From Haemophilus quentini (GTDB lineage Bacteria > Pseudomonadota > Gammaproteobacteria > Enterobacterales > Pasteurellaceae): a stretch of DNA of 44,874 bases. A program made the position numbers and the translations under genes. Below the pieces are notes generated by a model. It was given only the letters and a program-made list of their open reading frames with translations. It did no database searches and was not told the origin of the DNA. This document shows, piece by piece, positions 38,971-44,874 of the stretch (positions are counted from its first letter, which is position 1; every line of letters starts with the position of its first letter). Location: positions 1 to 44,874 of the forward strand of contig MDJB01000009.1 of NCBI GenBank assembly GCA_001752465.1. The letters are read 5' to 3'.

Positions 38971-39447
38971 ATGGCAAAATCAAATTATATTACCCGTCAA
39001 GGCTGGAATGAGCTTGACCAAGAACTTAAGTTTTTGTGGAAAGAAGAACGCCCAAAAGTCACTCAAGCAGTCTCCGATGCAGCTGCTTTAGGCGATCGTA
39101 GCGAAAATGCCGAATATATTTATGGTAAACGCCGCTTACGTGAAATTGATCGTCGTGTACGTTTTTTAACTAAAAGATTAGAGGTGCTACAAATTGTCGA
39201 TTACAACCCAAAGCAAGAAGGAAAAGTTTTCTTCGGGGCATGGGTAGAATTGGAAAATGAAGATGGTGAAATCAAGCAATATCGTATCGTCGGTTGCGAT
39301 GAATTTGCCCCTGTGAAAAATTGGATATCCATTGACTCCCCAGTTGCTCGAGCTTTAATCGGAAAAACATTAGACGACGAAGTGCGGGTAGAAACGCCCT
39401 CAGGTTTTATCACACTTTATGTGAATAAAATTTGGTATGAGAAATAA
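38971..39447 (+). CDS. greB: Transcription elongation factor GreB
   Basis: A 158-residue factor that rescues backtracked RNA polymerase by stimulating transcript cleavage. It has the N-terminal coiled coil with the acidic tip DRSENAEYIYGKRRLREIDRR (residues 45-65) and the C-terminal FKBP-like domain (YRIVGCDEFAPVKNWISIDSPVARALIGK). Length equals E. coli GreB. The tex-greB divergent pair is also found in related genomes. No strong SD precedes the ATG. Confidence 0.95.
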   Translation: MAKSNYITRQGWNELDQELKFLWKEERPKVTQAVSDAAALGDRSENAEYIYGKRRLREIDRRVRFLTKRLEVLQIVDYNPKQEGKVFFGAWVELENEDGEIKQYRIVGCDEFAPVKNWISIDSPVARALIGKTLDDEVRVETPSGFITLYVNKIWYEK

Positions 39448-39516
39448 TTCGGAAAAATAAAAGATAGTGAATATCTAAGCACAAAGAGAAAACTAATACG
39501 CTAGATATAAACTATC

Positions 39517-40134
39517 TTACTTGCCTCTTTCCTTATTCGCAGCAAAATCAGCACCTTTTGCAAGCATTCTCAACTGCAAAATCACACGAGTTTTAAGTTG
39601 CTCACGTTCAGCTTTACTCATATCTAAAGCATTAGCCCCTGCAGTGAATACAATTGTTACGATACCTTCCGCTTGAACATAAGCAACATATTGCGAATAT
39701 TGATGTTTATAGGAAATATATTCTGCTAACTCATCAACAAAATGCTTAATTTCACGTGCTGCCGCAGTACGAAAAGCTTGGGAAGTTCCAGAGCTTTCGC
39801 GTAATAGCAAGCGGAAAACGTTCGTACTGTTAGTGATAAATTCAAAAAATGTATCCACAGAAACAGAAATAACGCTACCGCCAGCATCAATACGTTTACG
39901 CGCTTGACGCATTAGTTGGCGCAACATCAAACCAGCTTCATCCACCATTTCCAAGCCGAGTTCATCCATATCACTAAAATGGCGATAAAAAGACGTAGGC
40001 GCAATTCCAGCCTCGCGAGCAACTTCTCTCAAACTCAAATTAGAAAAACTTTTTTCTGCGCTAAGTTGATTAAATGCCGCATCCACTAAAGCGCGACGAG
40101 TTTTTTCTTTTTGAACAGCACGAACACCAGCCAT
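39517..40134 (-). CDS. fabR: TetR-family repressor FabR
   Basis: A 205-residue TetR-family regulator with an N-terminal helix-turn-helix ([39 protein letters not shown], residues 15-53, quoted in part: [18 protein letters not shown]). In E. coli FabR represses fabB and fabA according to the ratio of unsaturated acyl chains. Its ATG shares a base with the oxyR stop (TAATG at 40132-40136), so it is coupled to oxyR. In E. coli sthA separates the two genes. Confidence 0.88.
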   Translation of the reverse strand: MAGVRAVQKEKTRRALVDAAFNQLSAEKSFSNLSLREVAREAGIAPTSFYRHFSDMDELGLEMVDEAGLMLRQLMRQARKRIDAGGSVISVSVDTFFEFITNSTNVFRLLLRESSGTSQAFRTAAAREIKHFVDELAEYISYKHQYSQYVAYVQAEGIVTIVFTAGANALDMSKAEREQLKTRVILQLRMLAKGADFAANKERGK

Positions 40135-41039
40135 TATTTCAACCCACCTAGAATAGATTTAACTTCATCGCTGACCGCACTTGCCACACGCTCATAACGA
40201 TTACGTAATGGTGAACCAGGACGATAAACCAACGCAATGGTGCGTGATGGCTCAGGCGAATAACAAGGAATATATTTCACACCTTTGCGCGAGCCTTCAT
40301 TCAGTACCGCTAATTCAGGCATAAAAGTGATACCTGCATTTGCAGCCACCATATTGCGCAAAGTTTCAAGACTAGTTGCTTGGAAATGGGAATTTTCTTT
40401 TGCGCCAGCAGTGAAACAATAATCTAACGCTTGATTACGCAAACAATGACCATCATCAAGCATTAACATTTCTTGCCCATTTAACTGGTTCATTGGAAGT
40501 TTACTTTCTTGAGCCCAAGGATGATGCTCAGATACAGCAAGTAACATTTTCTCGTTGAAAATAGGTACTTCAATAAAAGCCTCAGTTTCAGGAACAGTTG
40601 CAACGATGGCACAATCTAAACGCCCTGTTTCCAATTGTTCTAATAATTGATGCGTTTGCGCTTCATAAAGAAAAACTTCTAAATCAGGGAATGCCGCTTT
40701 TAACGTTGGCACAATATAAGGAAGCAAATAAGGACCAACTGTTGGGATTAAACCGATGTGTAATGGCCCTGTCATTTCTTTACCTTGATTACTCGCCATT
40801 TCTTTCAATAATTTTACTTCTCGAAGAACTGTGCGAGCCTGATCAACCAATAACATCCCAGATTGAGTAAACAACACTTTACGGCTAGTGCGCTCTAACA
40901 AGATAATACCGAGCTCATCTTCTAATTTACGAATTTGACCACTTAATGTTGGTTGGCTCACATTACAAGAATCGGCAGCACGGCGGAAATGTTTATATTC
41001 AGATAAGGCAACAAGATATTCTAGATCACGGATATTCAT
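40134..41039 (-). CDS. oxyR: Peroxide-responsive LysR regulator OxyR
   Basis: A 301-residue LysR-type activator. The N-terminal helix-turn-helix ([23 protein letters not shown] shortened: [13 protein letters not shown]) is followed by the redox domain, in which Cys199 and Cys208 lie in [15 protein letters not shown], exactly the E. coli positions that form the H2O2-sensing disulfide. It is divergent from the peroxiredoxin-glutaredoxin gene, with an OxyR-type site between. fabR is translationally coupled downstream. Confidence 0.96.
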   Translation of the reverse strand: MNIRDLEYLVALSEYKHFRRAADSCNVSQPTLSGQIRKLEDELGIILLERTSRKVLFTQSGMLLVDQARTVLREVKLLKEMASNQGKEMTGPLHIGLIPTVGPYLLPYIVPTLKAAFPDLEVFLYEAQTHQLLEQLETGRLDCAIVATVPETEAFIEVPIFNEKMLLAVSEHHPWAQESKLPMNQLNGQEMLMLDDGHCLRNQALDYCFTAGAKENSHFQATSLETLRNMVAANAGITFMPELAVLNEGSRKGVKYIPCYSPEPSRTIALVYRPGSPLRNRYERVASAVSDEVKSILGGLK

Positions 41040-41051
41040 GAGATTTTCCCT

Positions 41052-41088
41052 ATAGAAAAATTCAATTAAAAGAATAGAATTAATTGAT
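41052..41088. promoter_or_regulatory. OxyR-binding site between oxyR and the peroxidase gene
   Basis: Four tetranucleotides 11 bp apart: ATAG (41052), CAAT (41063), ATAG (41074) and TGAT (41085). This is the OxyR motif ATAG-N7-CTAT-N7-ATAG-N7-CTAT with exact spacing and 13 of 16 bases. It lies 13 bp upstream of oxyR and just before the peroxidase promoter. Confidence 0.8.
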
Positions 41089-41111
41089 TATGACTATATC
41101 ATAATTTTCCC

Positions 41112-41117
41112 TATAAT
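41112..41117 (+). promoter_or_regulatory. -10 element of the peroxidase promoter
   Basis: A perfect TATAAT with only a poor -35 (TATGAC, 17 bp upstream) next to the OxyR site, as expected for an activator-dependent promoter. Confidence 0.6.
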
Positions 41118-41161
41118 ACAGCGCGTAAAATTTAAATTAACAACCAATAGGAGAAAAAACA

Positions 41162-41887
41162 ATGTCTAGTATGGAAAGAAAAAAAGTCCCTCAAGTGACA
41201 TTCCGCACTCGTCAGGGTGATAAATGGGTTGATGTAACTACCTCTGAATTATTTGATAATAAAACAGTGATCGTGTTCTCATTACCGGGCGCATTCACTC
41301 CAACTTGCTCATCATCACACTTACCACGTTACAACGAATTAGCACCAGTATTCAAAAAATACGGTGTAGATGATATTCTCGTTGTATCTGTAAATGATAC
41401 TTTCGTAATGAACGCATGGAAAGAAGATGAAAAATCTGAAAACATCACTTTCATTCCAGATGGTAATGGCGAATTTACCGAAGGCATGGGTATGTTAGTT
41501 GATAAAGAAGATTTAGGTTTCGGTAAACGTTCATGGCGTTATTCTATGCTTGTAAAAAACGGCGTAGTTGAAAAAATGTTTATCGAACCAAACGAACCAG
41601 GCGATCCGTTCAAAGTATCAGATGCTGACACTATGTTGAAATACCTTGCGCCACAACACCAAGTGCAAGAGTCTATTTCAATCTTCACAAAACCTGGCTG
41701 TCCTTTCTGTGCAAAAGCAAAACAACTTTTACACGATAAAGGCCTAAGTTTCGAAGAAATCGTATTAGGTCACGATGCAACAATCGTGAGCGTACGTGCA
41801 GTTTCAGGTCGTACTACTGTTCCACAAGTATTTATCGGTGGTAAACACATTGGCGGTAGCGACGATTTGGAAAAATACTTTGCATAA
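41162..41887 (+). CDS. Peroxiredoxin-glutaredoxin fusion peroxidase (PGdx)
   Basis: A 241-residue two-domain peroxidase. Residues 1-165 form a Prx5-type peroxiredoxin with peroxidatic Cys49 in [12 protein letters not shown]. Residues 170-241 form a glutaredoxin with the CPFC active site (Cys180, Cys183) and [15 protein letters not shown] for glutathione binding. The fusion lets the enzyme reduce H2O2 and alkyl peroxides directly with glutathione. This hybrid is known from H. influenzae. SD AGGAG is upstream. OxyR control is likely from the divergent gene and site. Confidence 0.96.
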   Translation: MSSMERKKVPQVTFRTRQGDKWVDVTTSELFDNKTVIVFSLPGAFTPTCSSSHLPRYNELAPVFKKYGVDDILVVSVNDTFVMNAWKEDEKSENITFIPDGNGEFTEGMGMLVDKEDLGFGKRSWRYSMLVKNGVVEKMFIEPNEPGDPFKVSDADTMLKYLAPQHQVQESISIFTKPGCPFCAKAKQLLHDKGLSFEEIVLGHDATIVSVRAVSGRTTVPQVFIGGKHIGGSDDLEKYFA

Positions 41888-41929
41888 GAAGGCAAGTATT
41901 TAGCTGATTATTATTTGGGAATGTAATTT

Positions 41930-41955
41930 AAAGGGCGCATTAAGCGCCCTTTTCA
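41930..41955. terminator. Terminator between PGdx and slyX
   Basis: AAAGGGCGC (41930-41938) pairs with GCGCCCTTT (41944-41952), then TT. The genes converge and both can use it. Confidence 0.85.
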
Positions 41956-41978
41956 TTTGTACGATTTTATTGCAAAAT

Positions 41979-42200
41979 TTAATAATGTGGCGGGGGTGTT
42001 TCTTCAGATTGGCTTGCAATGTTAGACGGTTGAAAATCTTTTAATTTATTTGCCATATAACGTAATTGGACTTGCATTTTATCAATATCAAATTGCTGTT
42101 GAACTAAAGCGTGATTTAATTCATCTAATAACTGTTCCTGAAATGCAATTTTCGTTTCAAGTTCCTCGATGCGATTTTCTAACATTTGTTGAATTTGCAT
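41979..42200 (-). CDS. slyX: SlyX family protein
   Basis: A 73-residue acidic protein that is almost entirely coiled coil ([20 protein letters not shown], then heptads to about residue 55) with a short P/S-rich tail ending PPPHY, as in E. coli SlyX (72). Function unknown; it commonly neighbours fkpA/slyD-type isomerase genes, as here, where fkpA is divergent. Confidence 0.88.
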   Translation of the reverse strand: MQIQQMLENRIEELETKIAFQEQLLDELNHALVQQQFDIDKMQVQLRYMANKLKDFQPSNIASQSEETPPPHY

Positions 42201-42297
42201 AAATTTTCTCTAAATTCTAAAAAAAAGTTGAGAATAGATAGAAAGCCATTTAATCTATTCCTCGTACTATTCCATTCATTATAAAGGATTAACTCAT

Positions 42298-43023
42298 ATG
42301 TTAAAAATTCAAAAATTATCTATCGTAGCATTAATGGTAAGTGCGGTGATTTCTGGCCAAGTTTTTGCAGAAGATAGTGCATTCGATGAGAAAGCAGCAT
42401 CTTATGCCGTGGGTACGCTCATGGGCGGTCAAATGAAAGATCTTGTAGATTCACACAAAGAAGTCATCAAATATGATAATGCTCGTATTTTAGATGGTTT
42501 AAAAGATGCCTTAGAAGGTAAAGTGGATGTTCGTAAAGATGAAAAAATCCAAAAAACCTTAGAATCTATTGAAGCAAAATTAATGGCTGCATCAAAAGCA
42601 AAAGCAGAATCGATTGCTAAACAAGCAAAAGAAGAAGGTGATAAATTCCGTGCTGAATTTGCTAAAGGTAAAGATGTAAAAACTACACAATCTGGTTTAA
42701 TGTACAAAATTGAAAATTCTGGTAAAGGCGATGCAATCAAAGCAACAGATACAGTTAAAGTACATTACACGGGTAAATTACCAAATGGAAAAGTATTTGA
42801 TAGCTCCGTAGAGCGTGGTCAACCTGTAGAATTCCAACTTGATCAGGTAATTAAAGGCTGGACTGAAGGTCTTCAATTAGTGAAAAAAGGCGGAAAAATT
42901 CAATTAGTCATTGCTCCTGAATTAGGCTATGGCGAACAAGGTGCTGGCGCATCTATTCCACCAAATTCAACATTAATTTTTGATGTGGAAGTATTAGACG
43001 TCAATCCAAAAACTGCAAAATAA
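42298..43023 (+). CDS. fkpA: FKBP-type periplasmic peptidyl-prolyl isomerase
   Basis: A 241-residue secreted foldase. The signal peptide ends at VFA (about residue 24). A helical dimerisation domain (about 25-125) precedes the FKBP domain: VKVHYTGKLPNGKVFDSS, the VIKGWTEGLQLV core with its Trp, and PELGYGEQGAGASIPPNSTLIF. It assists folding of envelope proteins by proline isomerisation. Similar in layout to E. coli FkpA/Mip. AAAGGA lies before the ATG. Terminator at 43038. Confidence 0.93.
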   Translation: MLKIQKLSIVALMVSAVISGQVFAEDSAFDEKAASYAVGTLMGGQMKDLVDSHKEVIKYDNARILDGLKDALEGKVDVRKDEKIQKTLESIEAKLMAASKAKAESIAKQAKEEGDKFRAEFAKGKDVKTTQSGLMYKIENSGKGDAIKATDTVKVHYTGKLPNGKVFDSSVERGQPVEFQLDQVIKGWTEGLQLVKKGGKIQLVIAPELGYGEQGAGASIPPNSTLIFDVEVLDVNPKTAK

Positions 43024-43037
43024 TTAATGAGTTTAAT

Positions 43038-43066
43038 AGCGCGCGTTCTTTAACGCGTGCTTTTTA
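43038..43066 (+). terminator. fkpA terminator
   Basis: AGCGCGCGTT (43038-43047) pairs with AACGCGTGCT (43052-43061), one G-T pair, then TTTT. Confidence 0.85.
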
Positions 43067-43111
43067 TTATAAAAACGAGCGGAATTTTTACCGCACTTTT
43101 AACCTAACACC

Positions 43112-43777
43112 ATGACTTTAAACGAAAAATATCCTTTCACTGATGAAGATCGTACTATCATAAATTCCTACAAAGCGGTCGTTGATGGTGTAAGCGCACT
43201 GATTGGCGAACACTGCGAAATCGTGCTTCATTCTCTAGAAGATATTGAACATTCTGCTATTTGTATTGCTAACGGACATAACACTAATCGACAAGTTGGT
43301 TCGCCAATCACCGATCTTGCCTTACGTTCGCTACGAAATATGCAAAGCGAAAGTGTTTCAAAGCCTTATTTTACACGAGCAAAAGGTAGCGTACTGATGA
43401 AATCAGTCACTATTGCCATTCGTAATAAAACTCAACGTATTATTGGTTTGCTTTGTATCAATATCAATTTAGATGTACCCATATCTCAATTTTTGCAATG
43501 CTTTATGCCAATGGAGCATACGAATGAAACCTCTTCAGTGAACTTTGCGAGTTCAGTGGAAGACTTGGTTGCGCAGACTATTGAAAAAACAATAGAAGAA
43601 GTCAATGCGGATCGCTCTGTTGCCAATAATACGAAAAACCGACAAATCGTTCTTTCTCTTTACGAAAAAGGCATTTTTGATATTAAAGATGCAATTAACT
43701 TAGTAGCAGAACGCTTAGATATTTCCCGACATACGGTTTACCTGTACATCCGCCAAATCAAACAAGAGCAAGAATAA
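43112..43777 (+). CDS. yheO: PAS/HTH transcriptional regulator, YheO type
   Basis: A 221-residue predicted regulator. Residues 10-120 form a PAS-like sensor (IGEHCEIVLHSLEDIEHSAI, then a conserved RIIGLLCININ segment) and the last 45 residues a helix-turn-helix (QIVLSLYEKGIFDIKDAINL, then LDISRHTVYLYIRQIK). The ligand is unknown. Its stop overlaps the tusD start (TAATG at 43775-43779), the same order as E. coli yheO-tusDCB, so it is coupled to the tRNA sulfur-relay genes. Confidence 0.92.
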   Translation: MTLNEKYPFTDEDRTIINSYKAVVDGVSALIGEHCEIVLHSLEDIEHSAICIANGHNTNRQVGSPITDLALRSLRNMQSESVSKPYFTRAKGSVLMKSVTIAIRNKTQRIIGLLCININLDVPISQFLQCFMPMEHTNETSSVNFASSVEDLVAQTIEKTIEEVNADRSVANNTKNRQIVLSLYEKGIFDIKDAINLVAERLDISRHTVYLYIRQIKQEQE

Positions 43778-44157
43778 TGCGCTATGTTATCGCCGTCAAA
43801 AGCCCTATTTACGGAAAGCAGGGGGCATTTTTAGCTTATCAATTTGCAGACGCTTTAATCAAAAAAGGACACGAAATCTCACAGATTTTTTTCTTTCAAG
43901 ATGGAGTGAGTAACGGAAATGCATTAGTGTATCCAGCCAATGATGAAGTTAATTTACAAAAACATTGGCAAATGTTTTCCGTAACCCACAATGTTCCTTT
44001 GCATTTATGTGTTGCAGCATCTCAACGACGAGGTGTCGTCGATAACTTAACCACACCAACCACAGAAGACTATAATCTTGCAGAGGGATTCACGATTGCA
44101 GGTCTTGGTGAATTTATGGCAGCAAGTTTAAAAGCAGATCGAGTAATAATCCTATGA
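43777..44157 (+). CDS. tusD: Sulfurtransferase TusD
   Basis: A 126-residue DsrE-type protein of the TusBCD complex that relays persulfide sulfur from TusA to TusE and MnmA for 2-thiolation of wobble uridine. The fold is seen in VKSPIYGKQGAFLAYQFADALI and FFFQDGVSNGNAL. The catalytic Cys lies in LHLCVAASQRRGV (about residue 78). Start overlaps yheO; stop overlaps tusC (ATGA at 44154). Confidence 0.94.
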   Translation: MRYVIAVKSPIYGKQGAFLAYQFADALIKKGHEISQIFFFQDGVSNGNALVYPANDEVNLQKHWQMFSVTHNVPLHLCVAASQRRGVVDNLTTPTTEDYNLAEGFTIAGLGEFMAASLKADRVIIL

Positions 44158-44513
44158 AGATAGCCTTTTTATTTCGTACATCTCCACATGGCACATCCAT
44201 TTCACGAGAAGGCTTAGATGCAATTCTTGCCGCAACAGCTTTTTGTGATCCAGATGACATTGGCGTATTTTTTATAGATGATGGTGTACTAAATCTTATT
44301 AATCATCAACAACCTGAACTCATTCAACAGAAAGACTTCATTAGAACCTTTAAATTATTAGATTTATATGATGTAGAACAACGCTTTATCTGCACGGAGT
44401 CTTTACAGAAATTTAAGCTAGAGGATAAGCAACTCATCCTATCTTGTGAAAAAATTGACCGCTCTTTATTAATAGAAAAGCTTAATCAAACAGAAAAATT
44501 GTTCACTTTCTAA
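44154..44513 (+). CDS. tusC: Sulfur relay protein TusC
   Basis: A 119-residue DsrF-like subunit of TusBCD. It matches in FRTSPHGTSISREGLDAILAA and FFIDDGVLNLINHQQPE. It has no persulfide role of its own known but is needed for the hexamer. ATG overlaps tusD and tusB begins 8 bp after the stop. Confidence 0.93.
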   Translation: MKIAFLFRTSPHGTSISREGLDAILAATAFCDPDDIGVFFIDDGVLNLINHQQPELIQQKDFIRTFKLLDLYDVEQRFICTESLQKFKLEDKQLILSCEKIDRSLLIEKLNQTEKLFTF

Positions 44514-44521
44514 GGAATATT

Positions 44522-44809
44522 ATGCTTTATACATTTTCCCAGTCAGATTACCCCAAAACTGAACTAGATGATTACTTTTTATATATTACAGAAAAAGATG
44601 CGGTAGTATTATGGCAAGATGGTGTGCTATTGGCAGTAAAATACCCTGATTATTTTGTCAAATGTAAAGGGAATTGCATGATATTGAAACAAGATATTTT
44701 AGCAAGAAATCTCACCGCACTTTTACCTCAAAACAGCAAGATGAAACTAATTTCAATAGAAGAACTTGTTGGAATCACTGAAAATTATTCACCGCAGCTA
44801 TCACTATAA
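44522..44809 (+). CDS. tusB: Sulfur relay protein TusB
   Basis: A 95-residue DsrH-like subunit of TusBCD. MLYTFSQSDYPKTELDDYF resembles the conserved opening, DAVVLWQDGVLLAVK the middle strand, and LIS[I]EELVGIT the C-terminal segment. AAGGAA precedes the ATG. It contains an uptake sequence at 44715. The rest of the window (44810-44874) holds no gene; in relatives ribosomal genes follow. Confidence 0.9.
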   Translation: MLYTFSQSDYPKTELDDYFLYITEKDAVVLWQDGVLLAVKYPDYFVKCKGNCMILKQDILARNLTALLPQNSKMKLISIEELVGITENYSPQLSL

Positions 44810-44874
44810 AATCAAATAATCTAGTAAATACTCAAGCGAATTATCAGATATAGAATAAACAAAAAGTGCGAAGA

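Overview
The window is AT-rich Gammaproteobacterial DNA from the genus Haemophilus, most likely H. influenzae or a close relative such as H. haemolyticus. Three things support this. The gene set matches H. influenzae closely: protein D/GlpQ, the peroxiredoxin-glutaredoxin fusion, AphA and TusDCB. The 9-base DNA uptake core AAGTGCGGT or its complement occurs about 30 times by hand count, close to the density known for H. influenzae. Several terminators are built from inverted uptake sequences. Gene order differs from what I recall of strain Rd KW20: blocks that are apart there are joined here at glpC/asnA, gnd/dcuB, secB/aphA and hslU/gph. Protein D also has a different C-terminus, so the strain is not Rd-like.

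Layout. 1-2400 is accessory: the tail of an unseen upstream gene overlapping a HigA/NadS-type helix-turn-helix antitoxin, a GC-rich patch with a perfect palindrome, an array of GTATA/TATAC half-sites, an orphan P-loop ATPase with a winged-helix tail, then about 575 bp without genes holding a cluster of ATCACTT repeats and a possible tRNA-3'-end scar. It looks like the worn end of an integrated element. 2412-4440 holds pepD and gpt. 4517-14278 is the glycerol/glycerol-3-phosphate region: glpT, glpQ (protein D), glpF and glpK leftward, and glpABC rightward from a shared regulatory region with CRP/FNR-like and GlpR-like sites. 14646-17291 holds asnA, asnC, hslR and a broken nudE. 17535-25516 holds an OPT transporter, a small membrane protein, cysQ and a pentose phosphate cluster (zwf, pgl, a GNAT gene, a small protein, gnd).

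25649-29368 holds dcuB and ansB (asparagine to aspartate and C4-dicarboxylate exchange) and, divergently, a cysteine-free rhodanese-like membrane protein with secB. 29437-32234 holds aphA and hslVU. 32463-41887 holds gph, rpe, gyrB, tex, greB, fabR, oxyR and the OxyR-type peroxidase gene. 41979-44809 holds slyX, fkpA, yheO and tusDCB.

Most of the window is conserved housekeeping DNA. The least explained parts are the first 2.4 kb, a 69-bp inverted-repeat element between zwf and pgl, a LacI/PurR-type palindrome with a CRP-like site upstream of aphA, and the decayed nudE. No rRNA, intact tRNA, IS element or CRISPR array was recognised.
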